Shown here in pieces: positions 14,746 through 23,284 of a stretch of DNA of 64,000 nucleotides (position 1 is its first letter; the number at the start of each line of letters is the position of its first letter). The DNA lies in the NCBI RefSeq assembly GCF_019145495.1, contig NZ_JAHSTU010000014.1, positions 18,731 through 82,730 on the forward strand, written 5' to 3'. The position numbers and the translations under genes were made by a program. Source of the DNA: Pseudomonas azerbaijanoccidentalis (lineage in GTDB: Bacteria > Pseudomonadota > Gammaproteobacteria > Pseudomonadales > Pseudomonadaceae). The notes below the pieces were generated by a model. The model was not told where the DNA came from. It did no database searches and saw only the letters and a program-made list of their open reading frames with translations.

Positions 14746-15753
14746 ATGCCAATCCGCCATGCCATCGTGCACCTGATCGACAAGAAGCCTGACGGCACCC
14801 CCGCGGTGCTGCACGCTCGTGACACCGAACTGGCCGAATCCGCCGCACTCGACAACATGCTGGGCGACCTGAACGAGAGCTACAACGCCAAGCAGGGCAA
14901 AGCGTGGGGCTTGTTCCATGCTGAATCTGGGGCATTCCCTTTCAGCGGCTGGCTGAAACAGTACCTGGCCGGGACTACTGAGTTCATTCAGTTCAGCCGT
15001 GACGCGGTGGAGCACCTGCAAAAGCTGATGGAAGAATCGAATCTGTCCGTCGGTGGCCACGTTCTGTTTGCCCACTACCAGCAGGGCCTTACCGACTATC
15101 TGGCGATCGCGCTTCTGCACCACAGCGACGGTGTGACCGTGACCGAACAGCTCGATGTCAGTCCGGCCCGCCATTTGGACCTGAGCCAGCTGCACCTGGC
15201 CGCGCGCATCAACATTTCCGAATGGCAGGGCAACCCGAAATCGCGACAGTACATTTCCTTCATCAAGGGCAAGAACGGGCGCAAGTCGTCGGAGTACTTC
15301 CGTGACTTCATTGGTTGCCAGGAAGGGATCGATTCGCCGGGCGAAACGCGGACCCTGCTCAAAGCCTTCAGCGACTTTGTGGAACGCGAGGATCTGTCGG
15401 AAGAGTCTGCCCGGGAGAAAACCCTAACGCTGGTCGACTACGCCACCAGCCAGACCAAAATCGGCGGTCTTCTCACCCTCGACGAGCTGTCAGAGCTGAT
15501 CGATGAGGACAATCCCAAAGCGTTTGCCGAGTTCGCCCGTGACGCGGCCTATGGTTTGTCGCCTGAGATCCCAGCCGACAAACGCACCATCAACCAATTC
15601 CGCCGCTTCACCGCGCGCACCGAAGGCCTGTCGATCAGCTTCGAATCGCACCTGCTGGGCAACAAGGTCGAGTTCGACGAAGAGGGCGGCACCCTGACCT
15701 TGCGCAGCCTGCCAACAGCGCTGATGGATCAACTGAAACGGGCCAAGGCCTGA
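14746..15753 (+). CDS. yejK: Nucleoid-associated protein NdpA/YejK family
   Basis: 335 residues, the usual family length. Start ATG after AAGGACATCAA; upstream in-frame codons overlap the previous gene and are not used. Signatures: IRHAIVHLIDKKPDG at the start; ARINISEWQGNPKSRQYISFIKGKNGRKSSEYFRDFIGCQEG near the middle; FEFDEEGGTLTL-type strand at the end. Host YejK binds the nucleoid and topoisomerases. On plasmids and phages such proteins may help the element blend with or compact DNA. High confidence for the family; the role here is inference. Confidence 0.9.
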   Translation: MPIRHAIVHLIDKKPDGTPAVLHARDTELAESAALDNMLGDLNESYNAKQGKAWGLFHAESGAFPFSGWLKQYLAGTTEFIQFSRDAVEHLQKLMEESNLSVGGHVLFAHYQQGLTDYLAIALLHHSDGVTVTEQLDVSPARHLDLSQLHLAARINISEWQGNPKSRQYISFIKGKNGRKSSEYFRDFIGCQEGIDSPGETRTLLKAFSDFVEREDLSEESAREKTLTLVDYATSQTKIGGLLTLDELSELIDEDNPKAFAEFARDAAYGLSPEIPADKRTINQFRRFTARTEGLSISFESHLLGNKVEFDEEGGTLTLRSLPTALMDQLKRAKA

Positions 15754-15808
15754 TTGTCGCGACGCCACTGTCCTGCGCGACGGTGGCGCCTGAATGGAGA
15801 GTTACCCC

Positions 15809-16405
15809 ATGGATAAGAACACCAAGATCCTAATCGCGGAGATCCCAGGCGAGTGGACTGAGCGCCTACGTTCCGGCGGTACCAACATCTGGAATGAATC
15901 CCGCAGCGGAGAACCGCACCGGAACGGTTTGCCCGAGGTTCGGTTGAATCCGCCTGAAGCTGGTTTGTACGCCGAGCGTATTGACGGTGCGTGGTACTGG
16001 GTTTCTGGCTGTGGCAAGTGCAACGGTACTGGCGAGAGTTACAGCTACGTGGTGTGTGACAAACACAATGTTTGCTCACTGTGCGGCACTCATCGTTCGA
16101 AGATCACCGGAGCGGTATGGGGGCGCAGGGACGGATTCGCATGTGCGCCTTGCCAGACCCGAGAAGATGCGGCGGCTAAAGCGGAGGCGTTGGCCAAGGT
16201 TGCGGAGAACAAATATGACCCTTGGGATTATCGCGCGCAGGACGAATGTAAGTGCCCGCATTGCGCCACGGTCATCCACATTGAGTCTGAGGACTACGGC
16301 GATAAGCAAATGGACTGCGAAACATGCGGCGGTTTGTTCGATCTTGTTACCGAGTATTCAGTCACCTTTACCACAACCGTAATCGGTGAGCGGGTCACAG
16401 CCTGA
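15809..16405 (+). CDS. Zinc-ribbon hypothetical protein
   Basis: 198 residues; ATG after GGAGAGTTACCCC. Three Cys clusters: CGKCNGTG..CDKH..CSLCG (about 72-96), CAPC, and CKCPHC...CETCG near the C-terminus. These look like DnaJ-type and rubredoxin-type zinc ribbons. Function unknown; nucleic-acid or protein binding is possible. The same leader (GGAGAGTT-CC) precedes the next gene. Confidence 0.6.
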   Translation: MDKNTKILIAEIPGEWTERLRSGGTNIWNESRSGEPHRNGLPEVRLNPPEAGLYAERIDGAWYWVSGCGKCNGTGESYSYVVCDKHNVCSLCGTHRSKITGAVWGRRDGFACAPCQTREDAAAKAEALAKVAENKYDPWDYRAQDECKCPHCATVIHIESEDYGDKQMDCETCGGLFDLVTEYSVTFTTTVIGERVTA

Positions 16406-16418
16406 TAGGAGAGTTGCC

Positions 16419-16814
16419 ATGTGTGAAGTACTTCTGAATGCGCTGGGGCCACGCCCTGACCGCCAGGTCGACGGTGTGTTTATCGCTGGGCAGCTGGCGC
16501 TGGCCATCACCAGCGGCGCGCTGCCGATCGGCACCAAGTTGAGTCAGCAATCCATCGCCAACCACTACGGCCTCAGTCGCATGCCGGTGCGTGAGGCGCT
16601 GCGCTGTGCCCAGGCCAAGGGGCTGATCAGTTACGTCCCAAATCACACGCCGGTGGTCGTGGCCAGCGCCGCCAACGACGATTCTGATCTGGCCAAGGCG
16701 TTGCGCCTCCTGGAGAAGTGCCTGCCACGCCTTGATCGTCCGAACGATGAGCTGGCGCCCGTCGTCGCTGAATTCCTTGACGCATATCAGGCAGGTAACG
16801 GCGGTGACCAATGA
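16419..16814 (+). CDS. GntR-type winged-helix regulator lacking an effector domain
   Basis: 131 residues. Residues about 12-80 (DGVFIAGQLALAITSGALPIGTKLSQQSIANHYGLSRMPVREALRCAQAKGLISYVPN) are a classical GntR winged helix. The C-terminal FCD or UTRA effector domain of full-length family members (about 230 residues) is absent; only about 45 helical residues remain. It may be a constitutive repressor or a truncated regulator. Its target is unknown. Confidence 0.8.
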   Translation: MCEVLLNALGPRPDRQVDGVFIAGQLALAITSGALPIGTKLSQQSIANHYGLSRMPVREALRCAQAKGLISYVPNHTPVVVASAANDDSDLAKALRLLEKCLPRLDRPNDELAPVVAEFLDAYQAGNGGDQ

Positions 16815-17020
16815 GCACGGGGCAGCAGAAATTCCCATGGAAGTCGCACGGGATCACCTTCACCAGCCGTAGCCATGTTGAACGCACGGTCGAAAACCTC
16901 TCGGAAGGCAAGACCCCGGAACATGTTGCTGCCGCACAGACCCTGCTGCGCGAAGCAATGCAACACCACAGGCTGAGCGCTGACCAGTACACCGAGATCA
17001 AGGAGAGATTGCACTTATGA
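16811..17020 (+). CDS. Hypothetical small protein
   Basis: 69 residues, ATG overlapping the previous stop (ATGA). Basic N-terminus then two helices (TPEHVAAAQTLLREAMQHHRLSADQYTEIKERL). No family recognised; part of a tightly overlapping gene string. Confidence 0.55.
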   Translation: MSTGQQKFPWKSHGITFTSRSHVERTVENLSEGKTPEHVAAAQTLLREAMQHHRLSADQYTEIKERLHL

Positions 17021-17541
17021 CCATTGAACAAAACGGCAAGTCGGCGGCTAAGGTCGCTTGGCAGCATCAGTATCGTTCAAAAACAGCTGGTGACCGCTGG
17101 TACAACTGCACAGCCGAAGAGGCCAAGAAGGCCTTGGCCGACGGCTATGAGGTCCGCGCTGAAGGGACGTATCACTGGACGCAACCAACTCGGCACCTGT
17201 GCGAGCCTTCACACTGGTCTGACAGTCTCGGGAACACGATTACAGCCGAGTTGAAAGCCTACAACGAAACACTTGGGGGCGCTCCGGCTGCCGCATCGGC
17301 GCACTATTCGGAACCGCTCTATCGCCATCCAGCTGTGCTGGTTCAACCGCAAGGTGAACCGGTGGCCTACCGGGTGATATTCAGCGATGGCGAGCACAGC
17401 CGATGGGAGGACGGCGCCCCTCAACCGCAAGATTTGTACGACGTCAGGGACGGCGTTATCTCCGGCGTGCAGTGTGCTTATGGCCAGCCAGCCGTGCAGA
17501 CGACAGGAAGCGCCGTTGCTGAGGGGGCAAGTCATGAATAG
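17017..17541 (+). CDS. Hypothetical phage protein
   Basis: 174 residues, ATGA overlap with the previous gene. Ends in a segment typical of variable phage accessory proteins (AVLVQPQGEPVAYRVIFSDGEHSRWEDGAPQPQ), reminiscent of Ea22/DUF551-like mosaics. Function unknown. Confidence 0.55.
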   Translation: MTIEQNGKSAAKVAWQHQYRSKTAGDRWYNCTAEEAKKALADGYEVRAEGTYHWTQPTRHLCEPSHWSDSLGNTITAELKAYNETLGGAPAAASAHYSEPLYRHPAVLVQPQGEPVAYRVIFSDGEHSRWEDGAPQPQDLYDVRDGVISGVQCAYGQPAVQTTGSAVAEGASHE

Positions 17542-18031
17542 CGCCGTACTCAGCGATTGCGGCCTGTATCGCTACCGTCTCGATCGCGACGTGCAGGAGC
17601 AGGGCCTGGTGATCGCCTATTTTGGGGTCAACCCGTCTACAGCAGACGCCTTCATCGACGATCACACTGTACGTAAGTGGCGCGGTTTCACACTACGCAA
17701 CGGAGGGCGGAAGTTCATCGTGGGCAACGTGTTCTCTTATCGTGCGACTGACGTAAACGAACTGGCGGCCATCGGTCTACCTTGCGGCCCTGACCACATT
17801 CAGCACATGGGGGAGATTATCGAGGCCGCCGACGTGCTGGTGCCGTGCTGGGGCGTATCGGCCAAGGTGCCAGCCAGCTTGCACTACATCATCAAAAACA
17901 CCCTGCACCTGTTGCTGGCTAGCGGTAAGCCGGTGCTGCATTTCGGAACCACCAAGGCTGGCGATCCGCTGCATCCGCTGATGCTGGGCTACGACACACC
18001 ACTTACGCCATGGGGCCAGATCAATGAGTGA
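17534..18031 (+). CDS. DUF1643 family protein
   Basis: 165 residues. The ATG at 17534 overlaps the previous gene by 8 bp; longer in-frame starts lie within that gene. VIAYFGVNPSTADAFIDDHTVRKWRGFTLRNGGRKFIVGNVFSYRATDVNELA is the DUF1643 hallmark (NPSTAD, N-x-F-x-RATD). The family is common in phages and plasmids and its biochemical role is not established. Confidence 0.85.
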   Translation: MNSAVLSDCGLYRYRLDRDVQEQGLVIAYFGVNPSTADAFIDDHTVRKWRGFTLRNGGRKFIVGNVFSYRATDVNELAAIGLPCGPDHIQHMGEIIEAADVLVPCWGVSAKVPASLHYIIKNTLHLLLASGKPVLHFGTTKAGDPLHPLMLGYDTPLTPWGQINE

Positions 18032-18452
18032 CGCAACGCGCGAGCAGGTAATCCAGTGGTGCAAGGACAAGGGCTGTGATTTCGTCACCCCTGTATTTCC
18101 GCCGCCTGATGGCTGGATGTGGGGACAAGAGGGCGTCGGCTTGGTGCTGACCCCGATTTTCACGACGACCGACCAGGGCGACGAGTTGACGATGAGTGAG
18201 GTGCAGCGCCATGCGCCAGCCAAGGGAACCGTTTTCAGCATTGAATATCGGAAGATCGGCTATTCCCTTTCTGACGGTATGCGCCCGGACCCGAAGTGGG
18301 GAAAAAAAGGATTCACCGTGAAGTCTGAGGACATGGGCACCGAGGACATTCACAAAATCGTTGCTGCGGCCCAGTACCCGGAAGCGATCCCGAAGGGCTA
18401 CAGACTTTTCTCAGTGCGCAACATCGCTACGGGCGAGCAGGTGCAGCCATGA
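18024..18452 (+). CDS. Hypothetical protein
   Basis: 142 residues; starts 8 bp inside the previous gene. No motif recognised. Strand-rich middle (GVGLVLTPIFTTTDQGDELTM) and a Lys-rich segment (DPKWGKKGFTVKSEDMG). Overlapping organisation argues it is translated. Confidence 0.55.
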   Translation: MSDATREQVIQWCKDKGCDFVTPVFPPPDGWMWGQEGVGLVLTPIFTTTDQGDELTMSEVQRHAPAKGTVFSIEYRKIGYSLSDGMRPDPKWGKKGFTVKSEDMGTEDIHKIVAAAQYPEAIPKGYRLFSVRNIATGEQVQP

Positions 18453-19444
18453 ATAACGAACCGATCGAAGGCATGGTGCCAACCCATGATGGTCGTTTTG
18501 CTGTGATGATTGATCCGAAGAATGGGCATTACGGTTGGGTATTCATCAAGCACCCGGATGGTATGTGGGTTTCTTCCCGTAAGGCCTCGCCTGCTGAGTT
18601 ATCCGCGGCGAAAAACCATTACAACTCTGTAGCGGGCCTTTTAAAGCTTTTTGGTGGGGAGCCAGCGTGCACCGGGACGCGGCCTATAACAACGCTTGAG
18701 GTTGTGCCTGACTCAGTTGCTGCGCCGGTTGTGCCTACTGGCTGGAAGCTCGTGCCGATCCAGCCAACCCCGGAAATGCTCAAGGCCGTGGATGATGAGG
18801 CTGATGACAAGCATCTGGCCAGGGGGCGCGCTATCAGTGCGTGGTCCCAGATGCTCGACGCCACCCCTGAACCGTCTGTGGCTGACATTGAGCCATTTGC
18901 GGTGATTGGTGATTACGCCGCGTGCGGTGGTGACCGGACTGTATTCACTCCTGAATATGCGGAACTCATTACCGATCGCATGTGTTCGAAAACGGCGGTG
19001 TACACGTTAGGCGCAGTGGGCGCAGCGGTAGCCGCAATCAAGACCCTGAACGCCAAGGGCTACACCTACCACGGCGCGGCACTGTGGAAGCCACCAGTTG
19101 GGGAGGCGCCAGACTTCGACCTGATCGACAGCATGCGCGCCGATCGGGACCGCCTTGTTCGCGAGCTTGATGTTCTGTTGAACGGGGATGCCGGCGCCGC
19201 TGAACAGGCGAGCCTTTGCGATATCGTGGCTCAGGTGCGTATGGAGCTTGCAGGCGGTGCCCCTCTCAAGCGGTATGTCCGTGCGCCGTCCCGACAAGAT
19301 CCGAAGTACCACGAGGAATGGCCAGAGATCGAGGGCGGAAAGGTGTTTGATGGTGGCGCCTACTGCCGTGATCTGTTTGAGGCACTGAAGCGTTACAACG
19401 TCATAGTGGCGGAAACGATGCCAGAGGGTGCTGTCGATGAGTAA
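18449..19444 (+). CDS. Ea22-like mosaic phage protein
   Basis: 331 residues; ATGA overlap. Contains the phrase VPTGWKLVPIQPTPEMLKAVDDEAD, a module shared by Ea22/DUF551-type accessory phage proteins, and a Gly/Ala-rich helix (TLGAVGAAVAAIKTLNAKGYTYHGAAL). It looks like a mosaic of accessory modules. Function unknown. Confidence 0.6.
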   Translation: MNNEPIEGMVPTHDGRFAVMIDPKNGHYGWVFIKHPDGMWVSSRKASPAELSAAKNHYNSVAGLLKLFGGEPACTGTRPITTLEVVPDSVAAPVVPTGWKLVPIQPTPEMLKAVDDEADDKHLARGRAISAWSQMLDATPEPSVADIEPFAVIGDYAACGGDRTVFTPEYAELITDRMCSKTAVYTLGAVGAAVAAIKTLNAKGYTYHGAALWKPPVGEAPDFDLIDSMRADRDRLVRELDVLLNGDAGAAEQASLCDIVAQVRMELAGGAPLKRYVRAPSRQDPKYHEEWPEIEGGKVFDGGAYCRDLFEALKRYNVIVAETMPEGAVDE

Positions 19445-19670
19445 GCGCAAGGAAGCCGAGTTGCAGCAGCTCATAGACAAAATCGTTGCTGACTCAGCAG
19501 TGGCCCGTCAGCTGGCGGTTGAGCTTTACGGTGAAGAGGCAAACTTGTTCGAGGAATCGAACCTGCTGTTCGTGATGAGCGGGGATTGCGATGGTCCGCC
19601 AAGAGAGCGCCAGAAGTTCATCAAGCTGACCGCATCGGGTTACTACTGGGTCGGCGGAGGGGCGTGGTGA
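19437..19670 (+). CDS. Hypothetical small protein
   Basis: 77 residues, starting 8 bp inside the previous gene. Helical N-terminus (KRKEAELQQLIDKIVADSAVARQLAVELYG). Its stop shares bases with the next start (TGATG). No family recognised. Confidence 0.55.
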   Translation: MSKRKEAELQQLIDKIVADSAVARQLAVELYGEEANLFEESNLLFVMSGDCDGPPRERQKFIKLTASGYYWVGGGAW

Positions 19671-19987
19671 TGAGCGAGCAAAAAGAGACAGCCGAGCAGC
19701 CCCAATGCTATCTGGTCACTATTGAGGTTGACTACGAACAGCCTGAATTCATCAAGGGCTTCGGGTGCCAGGCTGATGCAGAGGCTTTCCGGAGCGAACT
19801 GGAGGCTTACCAACGGGCCAAACCTGACTGGCCGGACACTGCGGCGCCGCAAAACGAGTGGGTGCGCGTTGAGGAAGCCCGTGAAGCTTGGATGAATGCG
19901 CATCCTGGTGGGCGTAGCGCTATTGGGGCAGAGCGCTTCGGCATTATCACTGTGCCGTTCGTGCCCGCTGTGGAGTCGCCGCAATGA
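19670..19987 (+). CDS. Hypothetical protein
   Basis: 105 residues from the ATG at 19670 (TGATGAG coupling); the longer frame upstream overlaps the previous gene and was not used. Acidic; contains YLVTIEVDYEQPEFIKGFGCQADAEAFRSELEAY, a small alpha/beta fold. No family recognised. Confidence 0.55.
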   Translation: MSEQKETAEQPQCYLVTIEVDYEQPEFIKGFGCQADAEAFRSELEAYQRAKPDWPDTAAPQNEWVRVEEAREAWMNAHPGGRSAIGAERFGIITVPFVPAVESPQ

Positions 19988-20403
19988 ACATGATCGAGGT
20001 AAAACTTACCGATCTTGAGGGGCGGGCCTTGGATTGGGTGGTTGCGCAAGTTGTGGGCGTGGCGGTGAAGCTGTCGCCACCGCACAACGGCACCTACTGG
20101 CGCGTGTCCCTGGAGGATCGAGGCTATGCCTACCGGCCTTCCACGGACTGGAACCAAGGCGGCCCGCTGATGGACAAGTATGCAAAGAGTTTCGGGGTTG
20201 TGGATGGCAGCGAGCCGCCACGCTTTCGCGCCTTTGCCCGGGACAATAGCCCTGAAGGGTTTTGCCGGATCGCCGGCGGCGAAACCATCCTTCAGGCGTT
20301 CTGCCGAGCACTGGTGAGACTCAATCGGGGGGACGTGGTGCAGGTGCCAGAGGTGCTGGTGCTCTACGCGGAGGTTGCCACCCATGCAGCCAGACCTGTT
20401 TGA
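19984..20403 (+). CDS. DUF2591-like phage protein
   Basis: 139 residues. LEGRALDWVVAQVVG, YRPSTDWNQGGPLMDKY and a final AFCRALVRLNRGDVVQVPEVL match the DUF2591 family of phage early proteins. A second member lies at 22374. Function of the family is unknown. Confidence 0.75.
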   Translation: MNMIEVKLTDLEGRALDWVVAQVVGVAVKLSPPHNGTYWRVSLEDRGYAYRPSTDWNQGGPLMDKYAKSFGVVDGSEPPRFRAFARDNSPEGFCRIAGGETILQAFCRALVRLNRGDVVQVPEVLVLYAEVATHAARPV

Positions 20404-20746
20404 TTCGCCAGCCCCTGCACCTAAACCCCGCGATGAGCGAACCGCGGCCTTGTACCGCGATCTGGTCAAGCTGGGCGACATGCTTGGCGATGGCATGGGC
20501 GATGAGCCGGATGGGAAGTGGATCAGAGACGAATACCGGCGTGTCGCCAAGGCGCTTGGGCATTGCCCACCCCGGCGCAACAGAGGCGCCGCGATCGACG
20601 TGGCGGTGTCCAAGCACCTGGAGACGAATCGGTGCGAGTGTGGTGGCCTATTCAAACAGACCCGGTCGGGCTCGCTGCGAGTGTTCTGCACTGCCTGCTG
20701 CACGAAGTACCGGCTCAGGGAAAGCAAACCCGCCAAAGCGCGATAG
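20384..20746 (+). CDS. Hypothetical Cys-rich protein
   Basis: 120 residues from the ATG at 20384, inside the 3' end of the DUF2591 gene in another frame. The C-terminus holds a four-Cys zinc-ribbon (CECGG ... CTACC). The N-terminus MQPDLFD resembles a short clamp-binding-type peptide but this is not tested. No family recognised. Confidence 0.55.
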   Translation: MQPDLFDSPAPAPKPRDERTAALYRDLVKLGDMLGDGMGDEPDGKWIRDEYRRVAKALGHCPPRRNRGAAIDVAVSKHLETNRCECGGLFKQTRSGSLRVFCTACCTKYRLRESKPAKAR

Positions 20747-20840
20747 CTGGCGCTTGAACATCACACAGGGGATCCAGGACCGCTTTCATAGTATTGTTGA
20801 GTGAATTGGCACACTAACAATCATATGAGAACGGACCTCG

Positions 20841-21488
20841 ATGTCTAAAAAGCTAGTCGCCTTAGCTCTAACTTCCAGCCTCGGCCTGCTCGCCGGCATC
20901 CAAAGCGCATCTGCTGGCGTGAGTCTTTTCAAGGACTACACCTACGGCACGCCAATGGACAAATACACGCGATCGGCGGGCTACTACGACTGTTCAAACA
21001 GCGAGTACAAAGGCCGCTGTACCGATAACTTTGATTTCGTCGGTCAAAAGTTCACGGTCGCGCTGTTCTTCAGGGAAGACAAACTGGATACGGTGGCGCT
21101 GCTCGCCCCCTACCAGCAAAGCCTCTATCAGAAGGTGTCAGATGCGCTTTCCAAGTCCTTCAACATCATTTCACTGGAAAACGAAAAGTCGTTTATGGAC
21201 ATGGTGACGCTGAGGAACACGGCGACCCAAGACGATTACGTGAAGAAGTTCACGGCCTTTGAGAGCACCGCGCTTGCAACTGGTGACCTGACCTACTCCT
21301 ACCTTGAAGTGCCGGAAACCGTTGGGTATGCGGATGTCGACGCGATCATGGCGGCAGCGCCGGAAGACGTGAGGCGCGCGGCTGTACGGCTTGTCAGGGA
21401 CGAAAAGTCATCCACCCTGATCGTGCGGTTTGAGCTTCCAAACGTGAGCCTCAAGCACGCGTCCGCACAGGCCGACGAATCTTTCTGA
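20841..21488 (+). CDS. Exported protein of unknown function
   Basis: 215 residues. A clear Sec signal peptide: MSKKL then LVALALTSSLGLLAGIQSASAG, with cleavage likely after ASA near residue 25. The mature part is a mixed alpha/beta domain with two Cys (YYDCSNSEYKGRCTDNF) that could form a disulphide in the periplasm. It has its own promoter-like region upstream (TTGAGT, 18 bp, TCATAT near 20794-20823). It is unlike the small cytosolic neighbours and is probably a lysogenic-conversion (moron) gene that alters the host envelope or excludes other phages. Confidence 0.7.
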   Translation: MSKKLVALALTSSLGLLAGIQSASAGVSLFKDYTYGTPMDKYTRSAGYYDCSNSEYKGRCTDNFDFVGQKFTVALFFREDKLDTVALLAPYQQSLYQKVSDALSKSFNIISLENEKSFMDMVTLRNTATQDDYVKKFTAFESTALATGDLTYSYLEVPETVGYADVDAIMAAAPEDVRRAAVRLVRDEKSSTLIVRFELPNVSLKHASAQADESF

Positions 21489-21544
21489 CCGATCAAAAGG
21501 CCGCGGCGCTGAACTGGCGCCACAGCCTCTTTCCAAAACCACAA

Positions 21545-21583
21545 AAACGCTATTGAGATAAAGCGCTTTTGTGTCATTATGTC
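21545..21583 (+). promoter_or_regulatory. Promoter with AAACGCTATTG box
   Basis: AAACGCTATTGAGATA at 21545 and TGTCATTATGTC at 21572, again 27 bp apart. -35 TTGAGA (21553-21558), 16-bp spacer, -10 CATTAT (21575-21580). It precedes the 21612 gene. Confidence 0.75.
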
Positions 21584-21611
21584 GCCATTGAAGCCCACAG
21601 GTAACGATTCA

Positions 21612-22013
21612 ATGCGCACCTTCCAGGGTATGCCCAAAGCTGGCGCCGCCTTCGGTATCCAGCTCGACTTATTTTCTGCGCCCCCACCGCTGGCCACAGA
21701 CGCCGGCCTGAAGATGGAACTGATGCGTCCGCATAAGTGGGCGTGCCAGCGCACCATGGGGCAATTGCCGCTGGTCAGTATCGAGGTCGTGCCTTTTGAG
21801 GGGCGCTGGATGTGGTCGGCGTGCTTGAATTCCCGCAACGGCTCCGCACAGGGCTACAAGGCTTTGCCGAAGTGGGAGCGCTTTGCGCCGTCGAAGCCTG
21901 AAGCTTTAGAGCGGGCGGTAGATGAGGCGCGGGCCTTCATGCACCGTGCGACCAAAGACGAACAGCAGCGGATGGCCAAGTGGCTTGGCGATGTGTTGTC
22001 GGCGGTTGCGTGA
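21612..22013 (+). CDS. Hypothetical early protein
   Basis: 133 residues. The ATG at 21612 is preferred because the earlier in-frame ATG (21579) falls within the promoter. Contains QLDLFSAPPP and RPHKWACQRTMGQLPLVSIEVVPFEGRWMWSACLNSRNGSAQGYKALPKWERFA. No family recognised. First gene after an AAACGCTATTG promoter. Confidence 0.6.
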   Translation: MRTFQGMPKAGAAFGIQLDLFSAPPPLATDAGLKMELMRPHKWACQRTMGQLPLVSIEVVPFEGRWMWSACLNSRNGSAQGYKALPKWERFAPSKPEALERAVDEARAFMHRATKDEQQRMAKWLGDVLSAVA

Positions 22014-22083
22014 GACGGAAAAACTTTGCACCTAACTGGAAAAACGTTTCCGGTCTTAAATTCAATTGACGCAGGTGGCCAAC

Positions 22084-22377
22084 GTGGCAGAGCAGGAACG
22101 AAAAGACTTTGAAACTCAGTGCTTGGTGCTTGCTGTGAAAAATTACGGCTACAAGCAGGGCGAGGCGTTGCTGAAAACGGTACTGGAGCGCCGCACCAAC
22201 GGTACCTATTCCGTGGAGTGGGTAGAGGGCGCTTGGATCGGCTACCAGGCTGGCCGTGAGTCGATTGTGGTGCAGATGCCTGATGCTCATTCCTACACGG
22301 TGCCAGACGTTGCTGGTGCTGTGATCCTTGACTGTGTGACTGCCATCCAGAAGGCTGGCGGGAAGGCAAAGCTATGA
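22084..22377 (+). CDS. Hypothetical protein
   Basis: 97 residues. The GTG at 22084, preceded by CAGGTGGCCAAC, is chosen over a TTG 18 bp upstream. Helical with EALLKTVLERRTNGTYSVEWVEGAWIGYQAGRE. It overlaps the next gene by 4 bp. No family recognised. Confidence 0.55.
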   Translation: MAEQERKDFETQCLVLAVKNYGYKQGEALLKTVLERRTNGTYSVEWVEGAWIGYQAGRESIVVQMPDAHSYTVPDVAGAVILDCVTAIQKAGGKAKL

Positions 22378-22781
22378 ATGCCAGCCTTGTGCTTGTGGAT
22401 GTCGCTGTAAAGGATCTATCAGGGGCTGCGCTGAATTGGGCGGTCGCTCAGGTTGTTGATTACAAGACGGCTTTGGAAGGAAACGATAACGGGCCAGACG
22501 AATGGATTGTTATGGGTCGTGAAGATATGTATCTGACCCGTGACCCGGACGAATTCTGTGTGTGGTCCCCTTCCACTGACTGGAGCCAGGGCGGCCCGCT
22601 GATCGACAAGTACATTCGTCAGGTCAAGTTCTACGCGGGAGAGCTGCCGGAATCCGCATGGCGCGGAGAAACCGTGGATGGCTGGGGAGAGGGGCCGACG
22701 CCCCTTATCGCCGCCTGCCGCGCCATCGTCGCGGCCAAGCTGGGCGATATCGTCAAAGTCCCTGCCTGTTTGGTGCGCTAA
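22374..22781 (+). CDS. DUF2591-like phage protein (second copy)
   Basis: 135 residues. Shares LSGAALNWAVAQVVD, WSPSTDWSQGGPLIDKY and AACRAIVAAKLGDIVKVP with the 19984 protein, so the two are paralogues of DUF2591 type. Overlapping start (ATGA) with the previous gene. Confidence 0.8.
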   Translation: MNASLVLVDVAVKDLSGAALNWAVAQVVDYKTALEGNDNGPDEWIVMGREDMYLTRDPDEFCVWSPSTDWSQGGPLIDKYIRQVKFYAGELPESAWRGETVDGWGEGPTPLIAACRAIVAAKLGDIVKVPACLVR

Positions 22782-22999
22782 TGACTGACAAATATTTGAA
22801 CGAAGCGCGGCAGAAGTTGGCAGAAATGCGCGCGAGCCTGGAAGTTACGCGGTTCGCCGTGGAGCAATTCCCCGATAAAGATGATCCGGCCTATGCGCAA
22901 GCTAAGGCGAGGACACTGAAAGAGCTGGAGAAAACTGCCGAAAGCATAGAATCGCTGGCCGCCCAATTGGGCGATGTTCCAGCGCCGGTACGTCACTGA
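22781..22999 (+). CDS. Hypothetical coiled-coil protein
   Basis: 72 residues from the ATG sharing bases with the previous stop (TAATG). Nearly all helix (LNEARQKLAEMRASLEVTRFAVEQF; KELEKTAESIESLAAQL). No family recognised. Confidence 0.55.
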   Translation: MTDKYLNEARQKLAEMRASLEVTRFAVEQFPDKDDPAYAQAKARTLKELEKTAESIESLAAQLGDVPAPVRH

Positions 23000-23019
23000 G
23001 GCCGGGCCTCTGATAGTGC

Positions 23020-23268
23020 TCAGGCCAGGCGTTCACGCTCTTCGGAAAGGAGCAGCTGTAACAAGTGTAATGCGGTGAGATTGCCCCCATGTGTTTCGCG
23101 CCAAGCCTGATGGGTGATTTTGTACAGGTGATCGACTTCAGCGATAACGTCGCGGTACCGCACGACCTCAAGCACAAGTCGCTGAATCTCTGGATCTGGA
23201 TGCTTGGACCAGATTGAACGTAATTCGTCCAGAGTGACGGGCCGGAATGGCGGCAATTCGCGGGCCAT
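23020..23268 (-). CDS. Predicted SOS-controlled small protein
   Basis: 82 residues; start at MARELPPFRPVTLDEL. It is the only minus-strand gene in a long plus-strand run. A LexA-type box (23285-23300) lies 17 bp upstream of its start, overlapping where the promoter would be (TATATA). It is a helical protein of unknown family. A single LexA-controlled gene inside a prophage early region fits an antirepressor or other induction switch, as in several SOS-inducible phages; that role is inferred. Confidence 0.65.
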   Translation of the reverse strand: MARELPPFRPVTLDELRSIWSKHPDPEIQRLVLEVVRYRDVIAEVDHLYKITHQAWRETHGGNLTALHLLQLLLSEERERLA

Positions 23269-23284
23269 GATCGATACCTGATAT

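Noticed and set aside
18449..19444. MLDAT in the Ea22-like protein as a protease site
   Set aside because: It is an early, non-virion protein with a single copy; chance occurrence is likely.
20384..20746. Extra 3-residue N-terminal extension (start at 20375)
   Set aside because: The TTG there lacks a ribosome site; the ATG at 20384 is the more natural start.
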